A stretch of DNA of 64,000 nt from assembly GCA_905250075.1 (NCBI GenBank), contig CAJNOP010000020.1:254214-318213 (forward strand), in the 5' to 3' direction. Numbering within the stretch: position 1 is the stretch's first letter; the number at the start of each line of letters is the position of its first letter. Made by a program: the position numbers and the translations under genes. The notes beneath the pieces were generated by a model. That model searched no databases and was not told where the DNA came from. It saw only the letters and a program-made list of their open reading frames with translations. This document shows, one piece after another, positions 34,713 to 48,119 of this stretch. Origin of the DNA: Rotaria sp. Silwood1 (Eukaryota; Rotifera; Eurotatoria; Philodinida; Philodinidae).

Positions 34713-37628
34713 TATTTATAATAAAAAATTGAGTCGACAAACAAAACACAAATCAGATTTTTATTTTTATCTTTTGTAAACAATAAGATTAAATCATGAT
34801 GAAATCGCATATATTTTGCTATTATGTAATAAAAAGTTTATTTTACTATTTTTCTTGTAGATCTCTGAAATCTATTCGTCGTTATTATTGCTGAAAAATA
34901 AAATATTACATTCTTTAAATAAATATACCAATCATGCAGTTAGATACCTTGTTTTGAAGTGAATATTTAATAAAAAATAAAATAAAAAATTTGCTTCTAT
35001 CTCTAGGTGTGTACTTAACATGACTAAAAAAGGATAAATAGCGATGATTATTCATCTTTTCAATGCATTATTCTCCTGACAGAGATTTTTTAATGCAATC
35101 AATAAATGAATATGTCAAACATAATAAGCAAATTCATCTAAAACTTCGATGAATAGTCAGTTTTATGAATTTAGTATGATAGAATTTCTTAATGAATTAA
35201 TTAAATATCAAAGCTTATTTAAATATTTATGAAGAAGCTTTGATAGAATAGAAATTATTCATAGAATATTGTATAATTGAATGTATTTCTCTAACTCTAT
35301 AGAAACCAATAATCTTCAAAGAATTGTTTTTTATTTAATTTTCATAAGTAATCATACATAAAGATGGAAAAAGACATACAACATAATAAATCGATAAAAT
35401 TATCTCTTTTGTTTCTCATGAAATCAATTTACATATCAACTACATTCTTTCTCTTTTTGTCTCTCATAAATACTTAGAATTTTATCAATACAAAGTCAAA
35501 ACAATTCTTTTGTAGATCCATCTTGATACAAGTAGAATCAGATTAAAAGAAAAAAGATCTACTTATAAGAGAATGTCTTTCTGTAATGTAAAACTTGCAT
35601 ATGTTTTGTGTAAACAGTATTTCTCAGCAACAAAATCATCAAATCTTTTTAAATGGCAAAAATATACATTTCAACATTGTTTTAATTGTTTCTTATCACG
35701 AACAAAGGTCGATAAAACCATGTTTTTCGGCGCATAAAATTGTACAGTAATGACCAGGTGACAAGTACAAACTCAACACGACCTACCATTCGAGCACAGG
35801 TATTAATCATAGTCTTTTGAAATTATATTACTTCGCTCTTTCGTCGGATTACTTTCTGAAAATGATATCGGCAGATCCAGCCTTTTATCGTTTATTTGAT
35901 TATGTTGTTAGTAAAGAAAAAACTGTTCTTCTTGGATAAGACTACTATTTATTAATGAAAAGCCATTATTTTCAAATCATCGTTTCACAATTGTCACATG
36001 TCATATATCGTCTTATATGTTTAACTGACAAAATTAATGACGCATTAGATAGAGAATATTCAACTACCTCTATTAAATACTTCTTAAACATTAAAAATCC
36101 AATGAAGATTGATGAAAAAGCATCAAAATTGTTTTATTTATAAAAGTTACTAATGTTGAAAAACAGTAAGAACAGCTAGCTTACCTCCATCATCGCGATT
36201 TCATTTCTCAAAAAAAACCACATGACGATAATAAGTCCAATTGTGGACTACAATTTAGGCATACTTATTCTTCTTTTTTTCTCGTCCATACTATCCTTCA
36301 GCTCTCAAGAACTTGAAAGACCATTTTTTCTTAATTTTATAGCAAAACACTTGCCATAATATAAGATTCATAGTTCTTATTTCGAATATTTCCTCAGTTT
36401 TTTCTCTAAATCCTTTTAAAAAGTAAGAAGACGAAATATGTAACATTTTACAGTAGATAAAAAAAGACGGTCTTCTCTGTATCCTTTTAAAGTTATTCCT
36501 AATCAAATGTCGTGCTCTAAATCTTTGAAAAAAAACATTATTTACGTATTTGTGTATCTTCAATTTCTAGAGTCGCTAGTTTTGTCCCCATAGCACAGTT
36601 TTTTTGTTCTTCAAGTGCATATTAACATAGAGTATGATGAATTGGATCTGTCTATATCACTTTGAGATGGCAAAAGGAGATGCACATATCAATTGACTAA
36701 AAGTTTCGGCCGAAATTCAGTTCTATGAGCTGTTTCATGTATTGAAATATCTAAAATTTTGCATTGTTAGATAAAAAAAATAATTGATTATCGTTTTGAA
36801 ATTTGCTTACAAAGACTAATAATTAGTAAATAACAAAGAACAATGTATTTATTTATTCAATATCTAATTTATAATACAAGGGGCTATAATCATTCATTGA
36901 AATCCTTTAAACGAAAACGAAAATAATATTCGTAAACAGGGTGATTAATGCTATATTGTTGCATTTGTTTGATTCAAAACAAAGAGAAAAAAACCATTCA
37001 ACTGCGAAAAAAAGCTTCATATCAAACATAGGTGTATAAATAGGCCTATACTTTTTGTCTATAGTTAACTTATTATTGTGACAGGCTTTGTTTTTCGAAA
37101 ACATACTGTAGAGAATAGCGTCCTTGCCGACACATATCGTATTATCTTTCGAATTATAACTGATAAACTATCCAAAAAGAAAAAAGATTTATGCGAAATA
37201 ACTTTACAAAAATCATTAACTTTTTGTTTTTTGTTGGTTTTCAATATCTCTTTCTCTTATATATTTAATATTTTTTGATAACATTGCTTCATGTTCTATA
37301 CAAGTTAATATTAACTAAATAGATTTGAATAGGAATCTATTTGAGTTTATTTGTCAAAATAATGCTTTTTTGCTGTTTATTTTTCAAATCGACTACATCA
37401 ACAAACAAAATAATGATTTTTTTTCTCATTTTTACGATTTATTAAACTATAAGAAAAAGAATTCTATATACAATAGCGTCACCTATCTTCATCTACATGT
37501 GTTTGCTAATATTAATCACCTCTCTTGTTATTTCTTCTATTATTTTTGTTGTCATCTCAACAAAGAATCTTCACATTCATGAAGCCTTGTCAAAGTGACA
37601 GTTAGGATATATTTTATTCAAAAAAAAA
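34713..37628. other. Intergenic, nothing recognised
   Basis: 2.9 kb of AT-rich DNA after the transposon. Several short frames exist but none has balanced composition, splice signals or a recognisable motif. The right end should contain the promoter of the CCDC15-like gene. Confidence 0.45.
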
Positions 37629-40600
37629 ATGTTATCTTTAAATGATGCTGCCGTGAGTCTTTACTATATTTTTCATATTTGAAATTATTTTCATGTTTTA
37701 TTTAGCATAATGCTCAACAATATTCTGCTTTTGTTGAACGACATATGGATGAACGTCGACAACGTGTTGAACAACTTGATGCTTTTGTTCGTCATCGACT
37801 TCGTCTTTATCGACAAGCACAAGAACATGTTCAACGACAAACAACAAATAAAATTGTACGTTCTAAAGATCTTCATTTTCTAATACTTATTCTATATATA
37901 TTTTTTTTTTCTTCTAAATAGGTCGAAGCAACTGCTTTACCACCACCTCCAGATAATACTGTTGTCATTTTATCACAACAATCTTCAACACCAATTCTTG
38001 AAAAACCATCATCATCATTTCATAATCCAATTGAAATGACAAATCGTGTTCGTCTTAGTAAACAACGTTTAGCATCAAAACAACTTACTCAACCTGTTAA
38101 TACTTCGTCTATTGATGATACACAAATTTTTGGAACTTGGCTTAATCCTGCACCAACAACAATAGTAAAATAATGTTTTATTATTTTTTTCTTTAGTCTT
38201 ATGAATTATTTTTTTTTTTCTATAGACAGATAACGATGAACAGCAACGATCTGCATCAGGTAATTTTTTTTTTATTGATTGAAATTTGAAAAGAATTTTG
38301 GTTGTTGTTCTTTTTTTCATTTTTAGAAAATACATTGCGTCGATCGATGAATGAAAATCGTCTTTCATCATTTGCACTTAAAGCATTGACCGGTAAAGAA
38401 TTGATCAGCTAGAAAGTATTTCCAATGAGTCAAACGATATAAGTTAGAATACTCTTTTCAAATATGAACTTGGAAATTTTATTTGAGAGTAATGAAATAA
38501 TTTTTGAAAAAAAAAGAATTAGTTTGATCGGAAAACTTTTGTATTTTGTTTATTACGATTCGAAACAAACAGTTGGCATCTCTATTTATATATCAGTTTG
38601 TAGATTAGAAACTATTCTATAAAATGAACATTTTTGTCTTTCGGCAAGACAATTTGTTTACATTTTTAACAAAATTGACAACTGTTTGATGTTGAAAATA
38701 ATTTAATAGTTTTTAACTTGTCGAAAATAGTTTCGCGCGAATCAAAACTGAACAAACATGTTGTCTAAAAACTTTTCGATCATTCATTATTTTGTTTTTC
38801 GTAAAACTATTTAAAAAAAATAAAATCTATAGATTCATTAACCGATGGTTTAACAAATGTTGAAAATCGAAAACGTCTTCAAGCAACACGTGCTTTATTT
38901 ATGACTATTGAACGACGACAAGTCAAAGAAGCTTTACTTTTAAATAAACAAAATAAAGAAATGCAACGGTTAGCATCACTTTCTTCTTTTTCTACAAAAT
39001 TTTTAATTCAATTTTATTTAGTCTTGTTGAACTCAAAGAAGCTGAACGTTTACATCAAGAAGAATCCTTAGCACAAAGACAAATATCGACAATGCATACT
39101 ATTTCAGGTTGCAAAAAAAAAATATTCATTTATTTTTTATTTATATTTATTATTATTAAAATTTCTAGATCAATCTATTGTCGATGTGAATAGTATTGAT
39201 CCAAAACAATTAGCTCGTATTCGTCAACAACGTATTCAGGAACAAAAACGAAGAGAACTCGAACGGTATACTGAATTAATATCATTAAATAACTGTTTGA
39301 AAATAGTTTACTGTTAATGTTAAAAATATTTCTTCTATGAAACTCGCCATTAAAAATTTTTCATAGATTAGAAAATAATTTAAGAAAGTTCTAATTTTAC
39401 TTAAATGTCTAAAAAAAAAAATCCTTTTTTCATTCAGATCAAATCCTTTTAGTTATACATATTTAATTGAGTAGTAGTTGTTAAGATGATTAGAAAAACT
39501 GTTCTATTTGAATTAATTAGAGATTGAATTATTATTTTCATATGAACGACGTGTATCACAGCTTGTGAAACTGCTTAAACTGATAATTAATGACTAAAGA
39601 TATCAAAATACATTCTGAATAGCTCAAAAAGGTACTTGATCGATCTATTTGAGTTGAAATCTCTAACAAATCCATTTTTGATAAATGAATAGGTAATAGA
39701 CTTGTGACAGTTCACGATCAAGAAACTGCAACTGCCAACCATTTCTTTTCAACTAAATATAGTGACAACTTCTTTTTTCAGCAATTGGCACAGTTACTGA
39801 GTAGAATTGTTACATTATCATGATTAATAGGCATAGTTTCTATGAAAAGAACTGGTCACTAAACTAGACATGTACGGACTGAAATCAAGACTGAGCAAAA
39901 AAGTTGTTACAGTTGGAACTAAAAAATTATAGTTAAATATTCTATGGGCTTAAGTGAATTGTCTTTTAAATCATATCAATGAGAATATAATTCAAGAAAG
40001 ATTATCCCTCAAAAAAAGTGCTAGTCGTCGACTATAAAAAAATCAGTATTGTATAATTACTTTAGATGTGATGTAAAAAAAAAACTCTAGAATAGATTTC
40101 TCTAGATTGAGTTCTTAAAAAGAAAAGAATATTTGATGATTAAGAAAAAAAAGATTATTTTTACTACGAAATTCATTTTATTCATCTTTTTTATACGGTT
40201 AATGTTAAGGATGAGATATTCTTTGATTTGGAATATATCATTTGTTATTGATATTTATATTTTAATTTTGTTTTAGATACATTCGAGCATTGAAAACATC
40301 ATTAAGAGAACGTTGTTCAACACGTAATATTAATGTACCAACATTATGTTCATGTCATTCCACAATTTGGGATGCTGATCCAATGACATGTTCACAAAAT
40401 TGTTCATTTTATCGAAATCCGGCTGGTAATAGAAACTCGTGTTTGTTTTTTTTTTAATCTAATTTTTGTTTCTTTGTTAAGCTTTTGCAACATCACTCCA
40501 CAGTTTACTTACATCATGTCAAGTCACAAATTAAAAGAATGATTGTTTTTAGTTTCTTTCTTTTTTTGTTGTTTTTGTATTAAAAACGAATGAGGATGAA

Positions 40601-41173
40601 TAGTCTTTAGTAATAAATATGAATTATATAATCTGTTCTTTTTTTGTTTCTTCAATTTTAGATAATTGACATATTATTTCAGTTCAATCTATGGTATGTA
40701 TTTATTCATAAAATATTTTTTTTGAAGTTATTTTATATTAAATAATAAAAGAGTATAAGTTTTTATTGTTAAATTTTCTATAGAATATTTGAGAGTAGGT
40801 CTAATTTCATATTAATTTGATTTATAAAAAAGAAGACAAAAAAAAAACAAATTACTTTTATTTATTATTTTTATTCAAGGCTCGAACAAATTTATCTGTT
40901 CTACCCGATGTTTGTGTATGTCTTCGTGATGCAATGGATCTTATGTTTAACAATGATAATTATAATAGATTAAAACAAATTGATCACACAATTATAACAC
41001 CTGAAGACAACGATGTAATTGTTGATATCATCAATGATGACGATGATAAAATACCGACAGATGCTTCGCAATCATCGATTAATAAACGAAAATTAGTAAA
41101 TACTGCTAGTTTAACTCATGAACAACAAAATGAATGTGCAAAACGTTTATGTACAACAAATGATCATCAATAA
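37629..41173 (+). CDS. CCDC15: CCDC15-like coiled-coil (centriolar) protein
   Basis: About eleven exons: 37629-37652, about 37707-37858, 37921-38168, 38226-38260, 38328-38391, about 38833-38968, 39022-39108, 39168-39265, 40276-40425, microexon 40681-40691 and 40881-41173. The N-terminal coiled coil (ERRQRVEQLDAFVRHRLRL), a Ser/Thr-rich middle, a second coiled coil and a Cys-rich C-terminus (LCSCHSTIWDADPMTCSQNC, then SFYRNPA) follow the layout of vertebrate CCDC15. That protein was described in the inner scaffold of the distal centriole. The C-terminus adds an acidic tail. The match is from memory of the family's C-terminal Cys/Trp motif, so the name is moderate; the gene structure itself is well supported. 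The 1.0 kb intron at 39266-40275 holds nothing recognised. Confidence 0.62.
40681..40691 (+). other. Predicted 11-nt microexon
   Basis: The exon ending at 40425 leaves phase 1 and the last exon starts in phase 0. Direct joining breaks the frame, and the first downstream acceptor (40660) gives an immediate TGA. TATTATTTCAG, then 11 nt, then GTATGT restores the frame as Val-Gln-Ser-Met. Confidence 0.6.
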
Positions 41174-41901
41174 CAAGACTATAAAATCGAATTTTTCAAA
41201 CAAAAAAAAAAAAGAAATTGATTTTTTTAAATCAATTTTATCTTGTTCAAATTTTGTATTCAGTCTCATTGTCATTGTATTAATATTGATAATGTATTTG
41301 TTTTGTTTAATATACCATAATGGAGAAAAGTTGCTATTGTAGAGGATGTCAACTATTATAAATACTGAAAACTTGAAAATTTTTGTGCGCTTACCGCATT
41401 AAGAATATAGATCAGAAACACAATTCTATTTCGATTGCTTAAGAATACAGAGAATTATAATTGATGGAAACTATTCTTATATTGAGCTGTTTAATCTCAA
41501 AAAGATTATTTGGACAATTTTGCATCACTTTTTACCAAATACATGATCCATTTCGTATAGTTTTTGAGTAGAACTGAAGATCAGTTTATAGACATTCTTT
41601 ATATAATAGATCAGTTCATTTCCTTGAATATTGACGTCTCTAGATCTTTCTGATTGCTCCATCTCATGTACATGATGGTTTTTTTATAAAGCTTGTAGGC
41701 ACAAATGTTCAACTGTATAGATAGCTTCTTTAAGATGGAAAATTTTTCTTCACTACAATAAGTAATTTGTATACATTATAATGTAAGTATAATGATAGGT
41801 TACAAAAATAATTTCAATGTTAGTTTACGCATATAGTAAAACTTAAAAAAAAGAAAAAACATATTTCAATGAGATAATTCATCTGATAAAAAAAAATAAG
41901 T
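41174..41901. other. Convergent intergenic region
   Basis: Between the stop codons of the CCDC15-like and ARM-TIR-SAM genes. AT-rich, presumably both 3' UTRs; nothing else seen. Confidence 0.5.
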
Positions 41902-44726
41902 TTATTGATCGTCTAGTAAATCATGTTCATATGATTTGTTCATAGTTTGTGCACTAGTGTCCAACGTATCATCACAGACAGCACGTATACGACTCATAAA
42001 TCGAAGATAAGTAGATATTGGTAGTATTTTATTACAACTATGTATAAGTTCTAATTTTAATGAACGATACATTGATATAGAATTTGTCTTACACATAGTA
42101 TAAAGATTAGATAATTCTTCACCATTAATTCCTTGACAAAGGAATGCTATTGCTGAAAGATTATGTTTTAGTAAAAATTCTCGAACATTGTCTTCATTCC
42201 AATTTAAAATATTATTTTTGTTAACTTTTACATTTGTTGTATTTTGATGATTTGCCACTTCTTCTTTAATATTATCTTTATTTTCACTAGCTACAACAGA
42301 TTTTTCTTCCATTCTAAAATAATTTATAAGAATTCTTGTAAATAAAAGTCTTAACTATATTATCTTACTCAGCAGCTTCTTCAGCTTCTTTACTATTTTT
42401 CTTTTGTAATTGTATTTCATTATCAAGCAGTTCGATTGCTTTATCGAAATCATATTTTTCAAAATCGATATACATTCTTGTACCTAATATAAAACCTAAC
42501 CATCCATCAGGTATATAATCTTCTTTCATTTGTATTGGAACTATATTTTTTTTACGTTTAAATGCATATTCAGCTTCAGATTGACAGTTTGCACTTCGTT
42601 TATATGTGTCAGACATACACATTAGAATATACTCAGCATTTTCAACTGCATTTGCCTATACATAGAAAAAAAAAACGATCATGAATAACATTTACTACTT
42701 TATATAATTCGGAATCGCTATACCATGGTTTCTATTGTTGATCCATGCATTTGTTCTTGATCTAGCCAAACTCTATAACCAAGTTTTTCAGTTAAATGCT
42801 TAAAAATACGATGAGCTAAATCCATATCAGCCCATGAATAAGACATCATGATATCATACTTTTGTACTTCTTCTTCCTTTTCATCTTGTTCAATGTCAGG
42901 TTCTTCAGCTTTTTGCTTTTTCTTTTCTTCTTCAGCAGATTGTTCTTCTAAAAACTTCTCTTCTTTTTCTACTTTCCAAATCAAACCTTCAGCTGCTTTT
43001 TCTAGTGTAATATTTTCATCTTGCTTTGATTTCTCAAGTAAATGATTGACATGAGTCATTAAGATTTGATCTTGTTTTAGTTTGTTCAATGCTTCAGGGT
43101 TGCTGAATGTACATGACCAAAGTATTTTGAGAGCATCTTCTAGTTGTTTAACACATTTTTCATATGGTTCACCATCACAAACAAAAGATATGAGTTTGTC
43201 CAGACCACCTTGTTTAATAAACTCATTTTTTATCTGTTCATATTGCATCAATGCTACAAAATAGCAAAAACAAAATGTTTAATACTCAGTACTTTTTAAA
43301 ATAGTAATGAAAAGTTCACAATCTAGTTTATTTTATTTCTCTCTCAGTATCATACCCTGAAGACTTGATAATGTATTGTCTATATCTGGCTTATATTCAT
43401 TTGGATTGAGTTCTTTAAGTTGATCAGTAAAAACAGAAATTATTTCACTTGAATTATTATTTATTTCTTGTTCATCCATGATTTCTGCAAGTATGTCAAA
43501 TGCTAATTTTCGTTTTTCACCCATTTCAACATCTGTATATTTATTGAATAAAGATGTTAAATGACGTTTTTTCATGATTGTACGAATGTCAGGAATTTTT
43601 GATAAATTATAAAATGCTTCTAAAGCAACAATGATCAATGCATCATCATTAGAATTAGTTGACGATAGATTTTCTAGCATTTTAATTAAATGATCAATAA
43701 TAATTTGTGCATGTTTATCGAATGAAGGCAGTTTAGGAATACTAAGAAGTTGTTGACATCTTTCGAAAATATAATAAAGACCAGAATATGTAATAGGTGG
43801 TTGATCAAGAGCATGTTCGAATCGTGTCAAAAGTTCATCATAAAAATGATTAATGGAATCAATCTTAGATAATGAGCTATTCGAACTTTGCGAAAGTAAT
43901 GCATCAAAAGGCATATAGTCCCAACAAGTAAACAAAAGAAAATCATCCATGTCAGTATATGTTTCTTCACTTTGAAATCGACGCACTGCTTGAATATAAT
44001 CATACGAGTCAAGACAATTCAATATCACTAAATTGTATAAAATCAAAGTAGTGATGATATATGAATTACGTTAAAAACATCTATACAGACAAACTTACAA
44101 GTTTCAATTAAACATGCATTATATTCCGTACAATTATAGAATGGACATCCTTGTAACAATTTTATTGTTAGCAAACCTAATGTACATATATTTGGATCAT
44201 CATTAATACATTGTTTATGCATATCAGAATCTTCAATTTGTTCACGTACTAATATAAGAAATCTTCTTGTTGCTAAAAGATCTGTTATTCTTTGTCGATC
44301 CTCATCGGCACCAACTGCAAATGCATATTCAGCAGCATTAACAAAAATAAGTACAATCTTAAGAAATATATCCGATTCTTGAATACTTAAACGTATTTCC
44401 GATGCCCGCCAACTAACTAATAGATCAATAAGCATCTGATGTAGAAAATATATAAGAGGATGACGTAGAACGCGTGGATCAAGTAATTTATATGGTGAAA
44501 TTGCTAGAACAACATTTGCTATTTCTTCTATAGCGTCTAAAAATATTTTTGTTGTTGTTATACCACTTGTTTCCATTCTTTCAAATTCAGTGAGAAGTGC
44601 ACGAAACATAGTACAAATATCAGTTGAAGAAAGTTTATCATCAACTAAGTCTTTTTGAATATCAGATAAATAAAATCGATTGACTATTATTGATGAAGAT
44701 CGTGAAGATGTATCTTCTGTTGTCAT
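41902..44726 (-). CDS. ARM/HEAT-like repeat, TIR and SAM-like domain protein (SARM1-related parts, different order)
   Basis: Five exons (44726-44099, 44027-43356, 43253-42724, 42655-42369 and 42313-41902) give an uninterrupted 842-residue protein with consistent phases. Residues 1 to about 530 are alpha-helical, armadillo/HEAT-like. Residues 530-565 are a Lys/Glu coiled segment. 566 to about 680 is a TIR domain: YDIMMSYSWADMDLAHRIF, GYRVWLDQEQMHGS, YILMCMSDTYKRS, and NCQSEAEYAF with Glu637 in the position of the catalytic Glu of NAD-cleaving TIR domains, then GWLGFILGTRMYIDF. Residues 742-810 look like a SAM domain (NWNEDNVREFLLKHNL, INGEELSNLY). SARM1 has the order ARM-SAM-SAM-TIR; here SAM is last. 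The likely role is NAD+ hydrolysis or TIR signalling in defence or stress, inferred. It belongs to a local multicopy family. Confidence 0.85.
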
Positions 44727-46106
44727 GATGATGGAAGTCTAATTAAGAACTTAGAAATTTATTTTAAAAAGTCTATAATGAAAAATGCATAATTAGTCAA
44801 TGTGTCAGTCGAATCTACTCATTAAATGAAGTCTCAAATACCTGTATATATTTTTTTGAAACAAACAACAAAAATATGCTTGATTAATTAAGAAGAGCAC
44901 GTTTTGTATACGTTTAATTTTGTCGCATATTTTGTTATCATGTTTGTCTAACCGACATGCTTTTGTTGCTTTGACTTTGATTTCATGAGAAAGGGATAAT
45001 AAACATCCTAGGTATATTCTAGATACAATCATTACAATTGCATTTATTAACATGTGGACTATTTATTCGATTGTTTGATGATTGCTTTGTGCACTATCGC
45101 TTGTACAATCTACATTGTGTAATACAAAAATTATCTAAAGAAAAAAAAAGCGTCTTCAAGGTGTGATTGCTGACGCTTATTGAAGTAGTAATCATTTGGA
45201 TTGTGAGCAAAAGACAGTAATTGGCTATGGTAACATTATTCACTGATCTTTCTAATAAACAAGAATTAAATTCTTGTTTTGAGTTTTTAAATAGCATCTA
45301 GTTCTCTGGGTCTATAAAATACATATCGAATATTTCTTAGTGTAAACAGCATATGTTTTCATTTTAAATAATCTTTTTTTTCTATATTGAGGAATTTATA
45401 TTACTTGATATTGTTCATTTCTACGAACAATTCAATGTATCACATGTCTTGAGTGATACTATTTTCTATGAAATATTTTCGATGATAATAAAAAATACAA
45501 ATATTACATTACATTTGTTTGTCAAAATAATACGGTTATCGAATTTAAGATTTTCTCTTTAGATAAAAAAAAAACAAAAAGATTTTACTGTATTATTCTT
45601 TTCATTTAATTTAAAATAGATTAGAATCGAAGTAAAATTTTTTCTTACAGTTTTGTATTCTAGAGTTTTAAGCATTTATATCATTAATAACTGTTGAGAA
45701 ATCGATTCATTATTATATTCAAAGCTATCTGAGCGTACTAAATGATATTTTTTCGACAGAAACATTGACATTTTTGATAGAAATTTATTCAAACGATCAT
45801 TTCATACTTGGAAGTTGCTAGAATGAAATCAATAACTATTTCTGACAATAAAATAACTTACTATTTAGTTCGATAGAAAAACGTAGAACGAAATTTAATA
45901 TGATACTTCTATAAATAAATTTATTTAGATTCATTTTATTTGGTGATCACGACCATTTTTTTAAATAATCACCTGTTGTTTATATGAACCCGCTATCAGT
46001 AAATATACTTTAAAATTTTGACAATTCATTTTATCTTTTCTCTTTGAAAGTGAATGCAAACACTTCTCAGTTTATTGAATACTTATAAAATAAAATCTTT
46101 TCATTT

Positions 46107-46206
46107 NNNNNNNNNNNNNNNNNNNNNNNNNNNNNNNNNNNNNNNNNNNNNNNNNNNNNNNNNNNNNNNNNNNNNNNNNNNNNNNNNNNNNNNNNNNNNN
46201 NNNNNN
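46107..46206. other. Assembly gap (100 N)
   Basis: Exactly 100 N, the usual placeholder for unknown size. The left edge matches DNA about 100 bp before the 3' end of an ARM-TIR-SAM copy, and the right edge matches DNA about 25 bp upstream of the start codon of another, so a whole gene is probably missing. Confidence 0.95.
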
Positions 46207-48119
46207 GAGAAGAATTTATACTTCTGTTGAAAAAATGTCTGTAATGAAAATATTTAATTAGTAACTATGTCAGCCGAATCTGCTCTTTAAATGAAATGTG
46301 AAGTACCTGTATATATATATTTTTTCAAGAAATAAGAAAAATATGCTTGGTTAATGAAGAGGAACGTCGTTTATAAGCATTTAATTATCCCTCATCACTT
46401 TTATTATGCTTGTCTGATGGTAATGCAGTTGTTTATGTAGTTTTCGTTTCATGGGAAAACAACATCCGATGTATGCCTTGTTACAATCATTGCAGTTATA
46501 TCCAGTGTGCTAAAAGCTTTATGATAATTTTTGTTTTGTATGTGACTGAATGCAAAGACATAACAAAATGTTGGTCATTTTTTTGAACAGATGCACTATC
46601 GAGTGTTGTAATCGATATACAAGACAAAATGTTAATTACTATTGTGCCAAATTGTAATAGACCATTAACACAAAACATATCTGTTATTGTGTTGATTCTC
46701 ACAAGCAAAAATCAGAAAAGTTCATGTTATGATCAATAACAATGTTCACTTTTAATCAAATCAATGATAGATAAAAATAGATTGCTTCAATCAATGTGAT
46801 AATCTAAAATATTCATCACTTTACCAATACTTTCTAGAAGATCAATATTGCTTTATTGTCAATGTATTTTCATCATCTTTAGCTGAAATCAAGTTCTCAT
46901 TGTATTATTTTGTGAAGCTCAAGTCTTTTATGCTAGTACTTTCAACATGTAGGAAATTTAATCTGGCAATTTCCGCATCGACTTCACTATTTTTAAATGA
47001 TGTATTTAAAATTAAAATAGCAAAAAAAAAAGCTTTGATATTAGAGTGAAGCGTCCAGTTCAATTGGCAGGAATCTTATTCTTCAATTGTATTTCGCATA
47101 AGGATAAGTAACAATTGTCATGCTTTGACGGCAATACTAGCTTGCAAAGTGGTTCCGAACCTTATAGCTAAGATTAATGAACAATGTTTATCAAAACTCG
47201 ACTATCTCTTATTTTTCTTTGTAAGAAACAATACTATGATATACTTGCACATCGTTAACACTTTATGAAAATTTAGAAAATAACCATAAAATTGCCTCTT
47301 ATGATTCTATCAGAATGTTCAAAGATGTTGAAAAAAAGACTAACATTTTATCATGTTCATTAACAGAGTTACATGCAAAACAAAAAATATCACAAAACTT
47401 TTGCCACATCTAGTATTTGTTTACATGAGAATTTTTTGTTCGGCTATCGAATAACTACTTGATGCACTATCATCAAGAGAGTAAGAACTGAAATCGGATT
47501 CTTCTGATTAAAATATCGAGAGTAAACATTTCATTTTTTTAAAAAACTATCTGTCAATTTGAAATTAAAAAATAAGTGTAATCAAATACTTCTGAAAAAT
47601 CAAAATAATCCGAAAAATCGAAAACATCCCTTTTTGGTAATTAGTATAGTAGATCTCATCCTCTAAATGTACGAATGATCTTTGAACAACTAAATTCTAC
47701 CTACAGACTTAAATAATAAAGAAATACTTAAAATTGAGTCATAAATCGTTGATTGACGATCACTCTTAAACTCTACTTTGGTTGATGCATAGATGATCTG
47801 CAGAAAAAAAAACAAATTTTACATGGCGCAATTATTGATGTTTACTCATAAATTGTCCTTCATGGTTGTTATCGAAGGGCATCGATTCGCTACGGTGACA
47901 TTATTTACTAATTTTTGCCATTAATAAAGAGAAAAAAAAATTTTGTTTTTGAATGCATCTAGTGCTCTTTAGCTACAAGAGAAACATTAGATTTATGTTT
48001 GTCTCAACGAAGTATGTTTTCAGTATTACTTGAACATTATTCCTTTCTCTGAACTATGAAAATTATCAAATATGTTGAATAACGTTATTTTCTATCATAT
48101 GTTGTGAACAATACAATTA

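Noticed and set aside
36291-36563. 90-codon minus-strand basic/aromatic frame
   Set aside because: No motif, no neighbours, and composition as in surrounding non-coding DNA.
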